64,000 nucleotides of DNA, taken from contig JAAHII010000001.1 of assembly GCA_010671905.1 (NCBI GenBank), forward strand, positions 7,278,026-7,342,025, given 5' to 3'. The DNA comes from Leptolyngbya sp. SIOISBB (lineage in GTDB: Bacteria; Cyanobacteriota; Cyanobacteriia; Phormidesmidales; Phormidesmidaceae). The notes beneath the pieces were generated by a model, which saw only the letters and a list, made by a program, of their open reading frames with translations, was not told where the DNA came from and ran no database searches. The position numbers and the translations under genes were made by a program. Positions 18,401 through 27,313 of this stretch are shown one piece after another. How positions within the stretch are numbered: the first letter of the stretch is position 1; each line of letters begins with the position of its first letter.

Positions 18401-18877
18401 AGTTTCTAACACCCAGTTGGTTTGGTCTGCCGTCTGTCCCACCCGCTGCTCAGAAGCCGCCAGGTTAGCGCCGGTCAGCTGGTGCAGTTGCTGGAGGAAA
18501 AGCTGACCCAAGGCCCCTTGGGCAACCTGACAGCCGTACAGCAAAATATCGCGGCCTTGCAGCACAGTGGCCCAAGTCTGTAGCTGCTGAGCATAGTGGT
18601 TCGTCGTGGCGAGGGAAAGCTGGCTGCTGCCAAGCTGCAGACCACCGGCGGTGCCGTGGGACACAATGTGCAGGCTGGAGACTGATTGCCGAGCTTGCAA
18701 CGCGGCGGTAATTTGGGTGATGCCATCGGCTGACGCATCGAGCACGAGCCAGTCTACTGAGGATAAATCAGCCAGTAGCTGAGGCAAATAATCGACACTT
18801 GCATCCAAAATAACAAGGGCCTGATCAGCGGGGCGATCGCCCCTCAACTGGGTCGATGTAGGTGAAGTCAAAAGCAT
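12410..18877 (-). CDS. Giant Calx-beta exoprotein with N-terminal DUF4347
   Basis: 2155 residues from the ATG at 18877 (GGAC upstream; the longer frame to 18979 starts only with TTG). Order: DUF4347 (about 20-180; HIVSHGTAGGLQLG and LLYGCQVAQG, as in cyanobacterial outer proteins), then repeated Calx-beta modules, two cadherin/Ig-like domains each containing FTYTPNAGFSG (about 320-410 and 570-660), a GVTSVFLDLPLLES domain also found in two neighbours, and a C-terminal RTX stretch (GLGGDDIILG, GGDGDDTYTGG) ending in the module shared by all five giant proteins. There is no N-terminal signal peptide, so type I secretion with a C-terminal signal is the likely route. Probable calcium-binding surface or matrix protein. 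An internal 973-bp near-perfect duplication is listed separately. Confidence 0.9.
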   Translation of the reverse strand: MLLTSPTSTQLRGDRPADQALVILDASVDYLPQLLADLSSVDWLVLDASADGITQITAALQARQSVSSLHIVSHGTAGGLQLGSSQLSLATTNHYAQQLQTWATVLQGRDILLYGCQVAQGALGQLFLQQLHQLTGANLAASEQRVGQTADQTNWVLETHYGQVQTPLIFSETLQASYPAHFETVNFSVSTNTLIESEGTPFSFNFSVDGPIPPGGSVVRFEADRPQAINQWNLFALTFTGLAGQPVDVSPNLDFSAFEVTIIAPTASISLPVFNDFQNDSPDAYTWTASAVSPGTTVNIVGSTTTTIYDDPSEVPAANTAPVADSDSYATDFDTALTIDAGNGVLNGDTDADGDALTAALISGPGNGSVTLNSNGSFTYTPNAGFSGNDSFTYQANDGTANSNAATVTVAVGAPPALPEVSLTSDITTLVEDEGTEVTLTISLSEPPPAGGLLVDIGTGKTFALGDFDIFPPPPQASATGGQLVAGFADNSGFTFAVLAQTATITLPVFDDPDRTENGAVTDPDGPLRNDDIGEEQTTFSVLAGEGYTISSTQGDVTLTIKDTNVVNTPPVADDDSYSTAFDTPLTIDATSGVLDGDTDADGDALTAAIATDPSDGTVNLSDDGSFTYTPNAGFSGDDSFSYTVSDGEGGTDTATVTVTVGDPPPPDDLVVGINASPTALVEEDSTVTTLTVSLSGAPPAEGINVTIDSDIPGSLAEFDVGAAVFTGAQLVSANADASGFTINVTDPTATIALPVFDDDLDEGVEAITYTVQAGDGYVVDSAASAVTLSIEDADGMTGGDAPVVSFSTTPGLISEADGTALVLNFAVDGEIPPEGITVNLEGDIAEILQQFLAPDGDGAVQTRVTDEGNILYRFDTSFEADNDNFGNIVGGTLDVFALEDGDPAEDNSDPAAAGTGFLSNFSFTITESTASITLPVADDLVQEADQTYTYTLTAGEGYTVDPTANSGTFTVTDGVPPATSPTVGVTATPTTLVESDQTVIEVTFDVTGDIPADGLVVQLAGPPRAIAEFDVNATNPRLPEDETVVEGVVVTGGNIVGTDEVAGSLFFRITDPTATVTVPVFQDDVAEGTEVLPFELIDGEAYEVDPTASTIEVTIEDGTTGGGDPVVSFTATPDSLNEAEGTPITFNFSVDGEFPEDGLVIRTDANFFPNTQLDFNLLDFENPEVISGLEFFGFEEIATGQFLIDWHLTQPDAFIKVAVFDDNLAEPDSTFTTGLLPGEGYVLNPEATSATISVTDGVEGVGGPVVSLAVDSTEVDEGEPLTITLTAQGDISDGGIEVFVDSPTVGAIGEFITVDDETGNPNVAFEGLAGFPAPNEDGSGFTVIMTDNTATISFDVFDDGANEGSELFEFAVLDGENYDINPDASEVAITINDGGEDAVFEVESGVTSVFLDLPLLESAAGLTLVGVDSDTPPFSDNFQVGFAITDDTDFTFAPVPFTPLGGSIEHDGTLTLGLGGAQATVGEFSIGFDPSRVTDTASGFFVADTLDDPLGLEVLFDISNPGTVSVSGDEFEISDADLLLSPEVATALGLPDLAGADVGDARIDALLEDDTTGGGDAPVVSFSTTPGLISEADGTALVLNFAVDGEIPPEGITVNLEGDIAEILQQFLAPDGDGAVQTRVTDEGNILYRFDTSFEADNDNFGNIVGGTLDVFALEDGDPAEDNSDPAAAGTGFLSNFSFTITESTASITLPVADDLVQEADQTYTYTLTAGEGYTVDPTANSGTFTVTDGVPPATSPTVGVTATPTTLVESDQTVIEVTFDVTGDIPADGLVVQLAGPPRAIAEFDVNATNPRLPEDETVVEGVVVTGGNIVGTDEVAGSLFFRITDPTATVTVPVFQDDVAEGTEVLPFELIDGEAYEVDPAASTIEVTIEDGTTGGGALSGLGGQVQFDVAAGEVITITDFGGVGLGARPDDTIINELDTIKFMGAGLTPENLRLTQAGENLEITFVGDVTGTQVVLEDFALDNLDNLLKQRGGSVDRGNILFDGEANFADSFDVFNADSTQSHLWNRDTVTFLNDLDNTIRGFSQSNDVINGLGGDDIILGLSGDDFLNGGDGDDTYTGGVGADQFVFGLGQGVDIVTDFEIGIDTISLGGLTPEGVQLLESGDNTLVLTQSNELLGALQGVTGVDSTIFA
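13180..14152. repeat. Intragenic duplication, copy 1
   Basis: Near-identical to 15508-16480 at a constant offset of 2328 bp, with only scattered substitutions and no indels. It encodes two Calx-beta modules of the giant exoprotein. Confidence 0.92.
15508..16480. repeat. Intragenic duplication, copy 2
   Basis: Partner of 13180-14152. The flanking Calx-beta sequence diverges abruptly at both ends, marking the limits. Confidence 0.92.
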
Positions 18878-19596
18878 CAAAATTAAGTCCTGACTAAAGT
18901 GACTAAGGGGTAATGAAATCGAAACTGAACGAACGGGTTTAACAGCTTGTTGGCTGCATGTGGACAACTGAAGACGCAAAAATCCCTAGAGTTGGGCCAA
19001 TCGATTAACCATCAGCATCAACTTGTTGTGAGACAAAAGGTTGGGCATCTAAAGGGATAGGCGCGATCGCATCTGCGGAGATTGCAGCTTCGAGCGGCAC
19101 CTAGCCACTAACTTGAATCACCCAATCAATATGCTGAGAGTGACCTTTTGCAAGCGGACTTGTTGGCATCAAGCGCAAAAAGGCTTAGGCCATCACCGGG
19201 CAACTCATGAGCGATCGCTGCTACAGCAATGACATGCAACGCCATTGGGATAAACACCCTGAATCCTGAAACTCTTAAAAACCAGAAAAATGGGTGCGTA
19301 TAAAACCCCACAAGCTATTCAAAATCGACCAGGGATCCAAATTGCACCCAAACAGCACTCAGACGAACGGGAATTTGGGAATCCACCTCCTTATTAGGAG
19401 TAGCTCTCAATAATTTCATATAAATGCTATCACGGCATTTTCGAATCCTCAAATGAGATGTGTAAAGTTATAGTGAAGTTCTGCGTATATCCACAGGGTA
19501 GCAACTGTTAGGGAAAAGTGCTTGAAGTGTCTTTGATTTCTGGGATTTTTACTAAGACCCATACCCCACCAAAAAGTTCCGGACATGGAAAGCAAA
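18878..19596. other. Long leader of the giant exoprotein gene
   Basis: Upstream region of the 18877 gene. No further gene recognised; short frames are not supported. It should contain the promoter of the DUF4347 exoprotein. Confidence 0.45.
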
Positions 19597-19631
19597 ACTC
19601 CAGGTTCATGAAAAAATCATGAACCTGGAGT
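19591..19631 (-). terminator. Strong hairpin terminator after the 19795-24324 gene
   Basis: Perfect 15-bp stem (19597-19611 / 19617-19631, arms ACTCCAGGTTCATGA and complement) around an A5 loop. On the minus strand a TTTTGC run follows. It sits about 165 bp after the stop. Confidence 0.65.
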
Positions 19632-19691
19632 CAAGATAATCACTCCTATTGAGTTTTTTTCTTATTTGTTGAGTGGCTTTGATGACTTGGT

Positions 19692-19712
19692 GACTTTTGC
19701 AAATTTTGCAAA
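19692..19712. repeat. TTTTGCAAATTTTGCAAA motif, copy 1
   Basis: GACTTTTGCAAATTTTGCAAA, near-palindromic. The same motif occurs at 45026-45047. Confidence 0.6.
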
Positions 19713-19794
19713 TTAGCGATATTGCCCTCTCCAGAGATGCAACGCGGGTAATGATGACTGCAGACATGCCTACCCGATATCGCTCAGCCGTCTT

Positions 19795-22700
19795 CTAGGC
19801 AAACACGCTGCTGTCAAGCCCTGTAACACCTTGCACGACACCAATCAGCTCGTTACTCGCGGTCAGCACTAGGGTATCGCTACTCAGCTCAAAGAACTGG
19901 ACGCCCTCAGGAGTCAACCCGCCGAGGCTAATTTGATCCACCCCAACCTCAAAGTCGGTAATGGTATCCACGCCTTGGGCGAGGGCAAAGACGAATTGGT
20001 CGGCCCCGGCCCCGCCGGTATAAGTGTCATCCCCCAGCAGTCCGTCTAGGAGATTATCACCGTCGTCACCAACGAGCATATCGGCCGCATCAGTCCCTGT
20101 TAGGGTTTGATTTTCGCCAAAATTGCTCCCATCAACCATGTCAGCCTGGACGTTCTGTAAAACTGCCATTACATCTTCGGTACCGGTGAGAGAAATCACG
20201 GTATCGTCACCGTCTTGAGCAATGGTGACATCGCTGAAGCCAATAGACCCTGACAAATCAGGTTTAAAACCGACGAGTTCAAAGCGATCGCTGTCATCAA
20301 AATTGGTGATGGTGACAACGCCTTCGCCCGCCCCCAGTCTAAAGGTGTCACTGCCGCTGCCGGTGGTCACTGTGGTTTGACCAACGGATGTGAGCAAAAC
20401 GTTCTGGGCCACGATGGTGTTGACGGTGTTCTCACCCTCTCCCAACACAAGCGTGTTGTTGCCACCCCCTGCGTAAACAATGTCATCTCCCGAGCCTGTG
20501 ATGATGATGTCATCGCCATCACCAGAGGTGACATGATTATCGCCCTCACCTAAAGTGGCAATCAAATTGCCCTGCACCAGGTTGACGGTGTCGTTGCCGC
20601 TGCCCGCAGTGACCACCATCGAGCCATCGCTAGCAGCGACAAAATTAGTGCCTTCACCCAGGTCAACTACGCCGCTGCCAATGCTGAGAATGTCGTCGCC
20701 ATCACCGGCTACGATAGTCTGATTCAGGCCCCGCGCGGTGACGGTATTGTTGCCCTCACCTAACAAGAAGGTGTTGTTATAGCCGCTAACGACATACAAA
20801 TCATCTTCTGCTGTGCCCTCAAAGATCTGATTGCCACCAGGGTCTGGAATATCCACATCGGCGGCAACTTCGACCTTGCCAAAGACGCCATCACCGCCAT
20901 TTTTGCCAAGATCGTTACCGGCGGCAAAGTAGAGGTCATTAGTTTCGCCCAGGCTGCCGCCGTTGCCAAAGGTCAAGCCCCAAAGACCGTCGATCACGAT
21001 CGCGTCGCCATTGCCATCCCGCAGGTAATCAACCGCAGTGCGCGTCTCGGGGTCAAAGGCCACAATGGTGCCGTCGCCAAAGTTGGACACCAGCAACATA
21101 TTGCTGTATTCCCCAAAGTTGTCAGGGGCCATGACAAATCCCCACGGGGCATCTACCAGGCCGCCATCGTCCCAGGTGGTAATGAGGTTACCGTCGAGGT
21201 CAAACTCAGCAATGCCCCCCAGCCCTTCTTCGACGATTTCATCTCCTGGCAGCTCAGGATTAGGCGCGGCGTAAGCGACCAGTAACGAATCGTCAATCAG
21301 CTGAATGTTGTATTCGGCGTAGCCTTCATCTAAGAAGGGATTGGTAAAGGCAAAGTCGCTGGTAATTTCATTGAAACTACCGTCGTAGACTTCAATCTCG
21401 GGCGTGGCGCCAAAATCGGCAAGGTAGAGGCGATTGTCGCTCTCAAAGTTGGTAATGGCGACCCCGTAGTAGATCGAGTCGAGAAACTTATCGATCACCA
21501 CTTCGGAGACCAGTGGCCGGTCAACGGTACCATCTTCATTGCGGCGCTCAGTCCAGCCCGAAACACCGCCATCAGTTGCGACAAAGATGAACTTACTGGG
21601 GGCAGTGATGTCGCCGTTGGGATGCTCTTGAGTAACGACAAAATCGCTGGTGCCATTGAAGACCTGTCCCGTCGGACCGGAAATGCCAAAGATATTATTA
21701 GCAGTTGGGGTGACGTCAACAATTTTCAGGTCATCTTGATAGATCGGCACCCCGCCGACATCGCCCACGTATTCGGTGCTGGTGCCGGTCCCGCTAGCGC
21801 TAATCCAGAAGTGACCGCCTAGTCCAGCGGGGCGAATGGCAATGCCCCAGCCCAAGCTGAGATAAGGATCCAGCAAGAGCGGATCGTATTGGGCATCATT
21901 AGCCGCCAGATTGGTCACGACATAACCGGTCTCATCTGATGGGGTAGAGAAGGTGGCTTGATAGGCTCCGGGTTCTGCCACGCCCGCAATCGTCCAGCCG
22001 CTACCACTAGCGATCACAGTGGGATCGTAATCATCGTTGCCTAAAACACTGATACCCGCGTAGTAGGTACCGGTTGTATCCGCCGTAAAGGTAACCTCAG
22101 CTTCCCCCGCTCCGGGGGTAATCGCATCAAGGGTGTCGACCTGACCGACAGAGTCGAGTTCGTTACCGTCAGCGTCAAAAATTCGCAGCACTGGCTGCAG
22201 CAAAGACTCGGAACCATCGGGGGCAACCGCATCAACATCCACGGTGATGGCCTCTCCGGCCGCTAGCTCAAACGAGTAGAGATCAACATCTTCGGAGATA
22301 TCGATCACCACTGGGGGGAAGGTGGAGAAATCAGGGGTAAATTTAGCTTCTCCAGAGATCACCACCGGGTTGCCTGAAGTGAGATCAACGGCGATCGCAT
22401 TCTCCAGCGTATCGTTTACCTCCACCTCTACCGGCGATGGCGGCACGTCTGCAGGCGTATCGGCAATTTGGAAACTGCCCTCCTCTGCCAGGGGAGAGAT
22501 CTGATAGGCATCACTGGAATTGAGGGTAAATGTGGCCGTTTCCAAACCTTCTGCGACGCCATCATTAGCAACCGGCAAGCTAATGGTGGCCGTCGCCTCG
22601 GTCATTGTAAAGATGAGCTGAGGCGGGTCACTGAACGTAACGGAAACCTCACCCGTAATCCCGGTGGTTTCTAAGCTATCCAAGTCAAACTCTTCAAGCC

Positions 22701-24324
22701 CGGCAGCGGTCACCGAGACCTCCACCCCTTCAGGTGGGGGATTGGTGCTGAGATTAAAGGTGTGGACTGAGACCGTGTTCTCAGATTCAACCAGGGTCGG
22801 CGGGGTCACACTTAAGCCCAGCTGAGGCAGCGATGTGGCCGTATCTGCTGTGGTGACCACTACCGCACTAGCAGCCGGCTCAATCTGATAGCCAGCGCTC
22901 TCTTCCAAGAAAAACTGAAACTCTTGAATGCCCTCTATTTCAGCATCGGGGAAGGCAGCAGCGGTAATCGTCGCGGTTTGTTCCGTAATCTTGAAATAAA
23001 ACCCACTGGAGGTGAAGTTGGGGGCGGGGAAGGCACCGCCGCTAATCTCAGCGTTGAAAATATCGAATTGCCCCAGCCCTTGAAATGCCTGTCCTGCTGG
23101 AGAAGCACTGGGGGTAGTGGTGTTGACATAAACAATCACCCCTTCGGCTGGCGGCGGCTCACTTAGGGTAAAGGTAAAGGTAGCCGTATTACCCTCTGAT
23201 TCCACCAGAGCACTATTATCGACCGTAAAGCCGACCACTGGCTCCACACTGGGGGCGGGAACGTCTGCAGCCGTGTCATAGACAGTGATGGTAGACGCGC
23301 CAGCATCGGGATTAATCGTAACGCCGGGATTGTCTTCTAAGGTAAAGGTAATCTGTTCTGGCCCGTCGGTCTCGGGTTCAGGCTTATCCAACAGGGTTAA
23401 ATTGAGCAATGCCCGATTCTGAGTGAGATTCAGACGCAGACCTGACGGGTTACCATCCGCATCTAACACCGGACCTAGGACCTCTGCCCCGACAATAAAG
23501 GGCTCATTGGTAAAAACATAGTCGGCTAAATTTGCCCCTGTATTCACAGCGACTTCCACGCCTGAGGCCGGAATCTCACCCTCAGTAGTGAGTAATAGCG
23601 TAATGGCAGCCCCACCCAGACCGTTAATGGGATCTAGGCCCAAATCATTAACCGTTTCCACCACCGCTGGCGCAACCACCGACTCATCTAAGATGTAGGT
23701 ACCGGCAATGGTTTCTAGGGAAATCTGCGGCGGTGCGTCAGATGCCGGAATCTCAGGGGCGCTACTGGGCGGTGAGGTACTATCGCTGACCAGCTCAAGG
23801 CCCAACGTATAGTCACCAAAACCATTGAAGTCAAAGGCATCAAACGTAGTACCGCTGCCAGAGCCTGCCGTAAACGGATCATATGCCAGATTAAACGTGG
23901 CACTGACGCCCGCATAGTAGGTGCCAGCTGCGGTGGCTGTGAACTCAATGTAGGGAAGAAAAGACGAAAAGGCGTCATCCGGACCGGGATTGGCAAAACT
24001 ACCCACGGCCAGATTGTTGCCCGCACTGTCAAACAGAATCAGTTCGGCCAGGTCGACGGGCATGGTGTCGCCAGCGGCATCTAGATCAAGCCGAATGGTA
24101 TCGCCGGCGGCTAACTCAAAAGCATAGAAGTCAACATCTTCTGTCGCATCAACATCGCGGTTGTTGTCAAAGTCAAAGTTAATGCTGCCGCTAACGATCG
24201 CATGGGGCAGCTCGGGGGTCAGCGCCACGGGGATCGCGGTATCAATCGTGTCGTTGGCTTCAGTTTCGATGAGGTCGACAGCGGTTGAGTCGAGCGTATT
24301 CGTGGCGGTTGGGGTAGATTCCAT
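19795..24324 (-). CDS. Large exoprotein: PPC domains, Calx-beta, TIGR03118 domain, RTX-like repeats
   Basis: 1509 residues from the ATG at 24324 (AAGGA upstream; a TTG just before is ignored). Residues about 15-185: a pre-peptidase C-terminal-like domain (EDVDFYAFELAAGD, GTYYAGVS). Then about four Calx-beta modules (200-630), a second PPC domain (640-790), and a roughly 370-residue region starting YVVTNLAANDAQYDP and containing LGWGIAIRPAG. I recognise that region as the TIGR03118 family, a probable beta-propeller. Next come imperfect Gly/Asp-rich repeats (GDGDDILSIG, GSGDDIVYAG; about 1180-1400) and the shared C-terminal module ending LDSSVFA. No signal peptide. Likely calcium-dependent, type-I-secreted. 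Confidence 0.88.
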   Translation of the reverse strand: MESTPTATNTLDSTAVDLIETEANDTIDTAIPVALTPELPHAIVSGSINFDFDNNRDVDATEDVDFYAFELAAGDTIRLDLDAAGDTMPVDLAELILFDSAGNNLAVGSFANPGPDDAFSSFLPYIEFTATAAGTYYAGVSATFNLAYDPFTAGSGSGTTFDAFDFNGFGDYTLGLELVSDSTSPPSSAPEIPASDAPPQISLETIAGTYILDESVVAPAVVETVNDLGLDPINGLGGAAITLLLTTEGEIPASGVEVAVNTGANLADYVFTNEPFIVGAEVLGPVLDADGNPSGLRLNLTQNRALLNLTLLDKPEPETDGPEQITFTLEDNPGVTINPDAGASTITVYDTAADVPAPSVEPVVGFTVDNSALVESEGNTATFTFTLSEPPPAEGVIVYVNTTTPSASPAGQAFQGLGQFDIFNAEISGGAFPAPNFTSSGFYFKITEQTATITAAAFPDAEIEGIQEFQFFLEESAGYQIEPAASAVVVTTADTATSLPQLGLSVTPPTLVESENTVSVHTFNLSTNPPPEGVEVSVTAAGLEEFDLDSLETTGITGEVSVTFSDPPQLIFTMTEATATISLPVANDGVAEGLETATFTLNSSDAYQISPLAEEGSFQIADTPADVPPSPVEVEVNDTLENAIAVDLTSGNPVVISGEAKFTPDFSTFPPVVIDISEDVDLYSFELAAGEAITVDVDAVAPDGSESLLQPVLRIFDADGNELDSVGQVDTLDAITPGAGEAEVTFTADTTGTYYAGISVLGNDDYDPTVIASGSGWTIAGVAEPGAYQATFSTPSDETGYVVTNLAANDAQYDPLLLDPYLSLGWGIAIRPAGLGGHFWISASGTGTSTEYVGDVGGVPIYQDDLKIVDVTPTANNIFGISGPTGQVFNGTSDFVVTQEHPNGDITAPSKFIFVATDGGVSGWTERRNEDGTVDRPLVSEVVIDKFLDSIYYGVAITNFESDNRLYLADFGATPEIEVYDGSFNEITSDFAFTNPFLDEGYAEYNIQLIDDSLLVAYAAPNPELPGDEIVEEGLGGIAEFDLDGNLITTWDDGGLVDAPWGFVMAPDNFGEYSNMLLVSNFGDGTIVAFDPETRTAVDYLRDGNGDAIVIDGLWGLTFGNGGSLGETNDLYFAAGNDLGKNGGDGVFGKVEVAADVDIPDPGGNQIFEGTAEDDLYVVSGYNNTFLLGEGNNTVTARGLNQTIVAGDGDDILSIGSGVVDLGEGTNFVAASDGSMVVTAGSGNDTVNLVQGNLIATLGEGDNHVTSGDGDDIIITGSGDDIVYAGGGNNTLVLGEGENTVNTIVAQNVLLTSVGQTTVTTGSGSDTFRLGAGEGVVTITNFDDSDRFELVGFKPDLSGSIGFSDVTIAQDGDDTVISLTGTEDVMAVLQNVQADMVDGSNFGENQTLTGTDAADMLVGDDGDNLLDGLLGDDTYTGGAGADQFVFALAQGVDTITDFEVGVDQISLGGLTPEGVQFFELSSDTLVLTASNELIGVVQGVTGLDSSVFA

Positions 24325-25059
24325 CAAACGGATCGTCCTTAAACAAAGTGGGGCAAATAGTCAGCAAGACAACGTCACCGGTCACCGCCGCGATCGCCAG
24401 GGCACCAGAAGTAATCTTGCCGGTGTGAGCGATCACGGGGTGATGTCAGTGTTTAATGCCACTCTGCCAATGCAGAGCTAGCGTCTCCCAGGCGATCAAT
24501 ACGCGCTGGCAGCAACTGGGCATGAGTCATGAAGATGGAGGTAAACCTGGGCGGACGGATTGAGATATGCCGCCCGGAGCTACCAGAAACCAGTGTCGTT
24601 GTCTGATCTAGAAGGCCTCGCAGCTTAGAGCAGCTGCGGAACCTCTGTACATTGCAAAGATACCTTTAGCGGCAGTTAACTACCTGACTGCTGGCATGAA
24701 TAGTACCTTGTCTCGAAAGCCAGAAGGATCGCGATCGCGACTTTTTTGATCACTCTAGCGACAGTTTTGAGCCGTTTTTGATGATCCGCGATCGCGGATC
24801 CGAGTTTTTGACCGGATCTTGAGGAGACAGACTGAGAGACTCACCAAAAAATCCGACTGCCTCAAGCGAGCACAGCCGGATGCATGGTTTAAGTTAGTCT
24901 GAGGGCGTCAATAGAGATCGCAACCTTGATCTCAACTAATATCGGAAACGAAAGGAACGCGATCGCGGACGGCTGGGGTTGGGCTGGAGCGTGCGATCGC
25001 ATCCTTACTAAACCCATTAAGTCTTCTTTCCTTATACCTCCAGCGCCCAACTCGTTGCC
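24325..25059. other. Spacer with methyltransferase terminator and HIP1 palindromes
   Basis: No gene recognised. It contains the terminator at 24845-24881, the palindrome GATCCGCGATCGCGGATC at 24783-24800 and other HIP1 sites. It must hold the promoter of the 24324 gene. Confidence 0.5.
24845..24881 (-). terminator. Rho-independent terminator, copy A of a repeated terminator
   Basis: On the minus strand, the stem ATCCGGCTG...CAGTCGGAT is followed by TTTTTT, about 180 bp after the methyltransferase stop. Almost the same hairpin recurs at 32023-32058. Confidence 0.7.
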
Positions 25060-25896
25060 TTACTCAGCAGCGTCGACCACAAAGCGATTGAGCCGATAGC
25101 CCTCCAGCCTGCCGCGAATCAGCCAGGGCACCCACTGGGCAAAAAAGCGGATTTGCCAGGGCACCTGTTTCATCAAATCCGGGCTGGCGTCTAGAAACGT
25201 CCGCGACTCGACCAGCCGTAAGTTGCCCCAGTCTTCGATCTCGTGGGGGTCATTGCAGACCCAGCGAAACCAGCTGTCTGGCGACAAATGTCGCATCGCA
25301 TCGTGGGTGGCTTGGCTATCCACCATTTTTTGGGCCGTGGTGTCGATGAGCAACCACGCACCGGGAAAGCGATCGGCAATTTGGGTAATGGCCTGCCGGG
25401 CCTGGGCCGCTTCTAGATAAATAATCACCGCTTCGGAAATAAAACACCAGGGGCCGCCGGTAGCGGCAACTGGCTCCATCCAGTCGGTGTCTAAAACGCT
25501 GGCTTCGAGCATGGTGCGGCGGGGCTCGTCTTGAAAGAATTGTCGCCGCAGCGCAATCGAATCCGGCAGATCCAAATCAAACCAACGGACTTGGCCATTA
25601 TCCAAGCGCTCAAACCGGGTATTGAGGCCGCAGCCAATTTCAACGATGGTGCCGGTGGGATGTTTGGCTAAAAAGGCTTGCACATACTGGTCATACATGC
25701 GGGTGCGTAAGGTGGCCCCCGCTAACGCTTGGGACTTTTGCCACTTAGAAAAGTCATAATCCAGAGCTGCGACAATCTCGACGGCTTTGTCATCTTGGAT
25801 CAAGCCATTCGCTTTTTGGGTTTCTGCCGCTCGCCCCAGCAGGGGAATCAGCAGGGTTTCTTGGACAGGGCCGAGGTCAACTGCAATGAGGGACAT
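25060..25896 (-). CDS. Class I SAM-dependent methyltransferase, LCMT/TcmP type
   Basis: 278 residues from the ATG at 25896 (GGAG about ten bases upstream; the longer frame to 25989 has a low-complexity lead). The SAM-binding VEIGCGLNTRFERLD motif is followed by WFDLDLPD, the hallmark of the leucine carboxyl methyltransferase fold that includes the polyketide O-methyltransferase TcmP. SEAVIIYLE is motif IV-like. It probably methylates a carboxyl or hydroxyl group of a small molecule. It sits upstream of the PchR-like regulator genes on the same strand. Tailoring of the PKS product is possible but unproven. Confidence 0.85.
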   Translation of the reverse strand: MSLIAVDLGPVQETLLIPLLGRAAETQKANGLIQDDKAVEIVAALDYDFSKWQKSQALAGATLRTRMYDQYVQAFLAKHPTGTIVEIGCGLNTRFERLDNGQVRWFDLDLPDSIALRRQFFQDEPRRTMLEASVLDTDWMEPVAATGGPWCFISEAVIIYLEAAQARQAITQIADRFPGAWLLIDTTAQKMVDSQATHDAMRHLSPDSWFRWVCNDPHEIEDWGNLRLVESRTFLDASPDLMKQVPWQIRFFAQWVPWLIRGRLEGYRLNRFVVDAAE

Positions 25897-26056
25897 GGTG
25901 ACGATACTCCGTTGAACGGTGACAATCGCGAGCTGTGTTGCCATGATAGCCAGCCGGAGCCGGAGTGATGATCGCGATCGCGTCAGCAATGATCACTGAT
26001 CCGACGCTGATTGGAAAATCAACGGTGACGCGATCGCTGTAGCCCCGGTCAGACAA

Positions 26057-27067
26057 CTATCTCAAGCGTTTTAAATAAGTTCTGGGAGTACTGCCAAATT
26101 TGCGCTTAAAGGCACTGGCAAAATAGCCCCGGTGAGCAATGCCCACGGTGTTAGCGATCGCTTCAATCGTCATTTCATCCGCCTCTAAGAGCTGGCGGGC
26201 CTGTTCCATGCGGTGATCGTGTAGCAGCCCAAACACCGTGGTGCCAAATATCTGCTGAAATCCTCGCTGTAACTTGCGCTCGTTCAGGCCAACTTGTTGC
26301 GCTAGCGCCGCGAGTGAAGGGGGATTCGTGATGTTTTGCAGCAAAATGGTTTTAGCGTGATGCAACGCCTCCACGTCTTTAGGTTTTACCCAACTGGATG
26401 GGGCCGCCTTCGAGCAATGGGACGTCAGCTGAGTAATGCAAAAGGTCAGTAACTCTAAGGCCTTGGCCTCTAAATAGAGCCGTCGAATGCCACCTTGGTG
26501 AGGACAGTGGAGAATGAGTTGAAGAATGCGGGCCATCTCGGGAGTGGTATAGATGGACTGTAAACAGAGATGAGAAGCCGCATTTCGCAGCTTTTGGTGC
26601 CAGTCTGGGGAAAATTTATTGAGATCATTTTCTAATAACTTCAGTAATAATTTGGGCACGATGGCTAAAGCCACCACCGTGATTTTTTGACCGGCGATTA
26701 ATTCACTCGTCGTGGCGGCATCGGGAATCGTGGCAAAGACGGTTTGCCCCGCAGTGAAATCAAGCCGAGATTTGCAGCCAGGGATGCGGCTGCTCATTCT
26801 GCCCGACACATAGAAGGTGAAAGCAGTGAACGAGTGCTGAGTTGCTTGGTTGCAAAAGTCAACGATGAGGTCTTGTTGAAGCGCATATTCATAGATCAAG
26901 AGCTCTAAACCGTCGCGCAAGTTAATGCTTCGTAGGTAGCCTTGCCCCAAGGGAAGCGTTAAAAATAAGGCAGTTTCGTTGTCGCCAAACTGACAATTGC
27001 CGCCAGTCTGTTGTTGAAATTCTTGTGTGGCACGCTGGATATTGGTAGAGGAAATGCTAACCTTCAT
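26057..27067 (-). CDS. AraC-family regulator, PchR-like, copy 1
   Basis: 336 residues. The N-terminal 220 form a ligand-sensing region without a recognised fold signature. The C-terminal about 100 residues carry two helix-turn-helices (LAALAQQVGLNERKLQRGFQQIFG and IEAIANTVGIAHRGYFASAFKRKFG). The pattern matches PchR/YbtA-type activators that sense a ferric siderophore and switch on receptor and transport genes. It is a tandem paralogue of 27467-28477, identical at many N- and C-terminal positions. The ribosome site is weak. In context the targets could be the receptor/ABC genes near 49383 and 60147. Confidence 0.9.
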   Translation of the reverse strand: MKVSISSTNIQRATQEFQQQTGGNCQFGDNETALFLTLPLGQGYLRSINLRDGLELLIYEYALQQDLIVDFCNQATQHSFTAFTFYVSGRMSSRIPGCKSRLDFTAGQTVFATIPDAATTSELIAGQKITVVALAIVPKLLLKLLENDLNKFSPDWHQKLRNAASHLCLQSIYTTPEMARILQLILHCPHQGGIRRLYLEAKALELLTFCITQLTSHCSKAAPSSWVKPKDVEALHHAKTILLQNITNPPSLAALAQQVGLNERKLQRGFQQIFGTTVFGLLHDHRMEQARQLLEADEMTIEAIANTVGIAHRGYFASAFKRKFGSTPRTYLKRLR

Positions 27068-27313
27068 ATCATTAATTTACCTAGGCTAAAAACCTGCGAT
27101 AGTCACCGGTGAAATCGCTTTGTAAGGGGAAGTGAGTTTGAGGTTCCTCATGAGGATTTCGGGTTTCTCCAACCACTGCAAACCGTTAGGGCGCGTCATC
27201 AATTAATCCCAGAAGCCTTTGCGGCTAAGCACACCCGCGTCCGCATTGACTCCACCGGCTAGGCACTGTCGTCCCTTTGCTGCAAGGATTTGACCGCGAC
27301 CGGATGACAGCCC

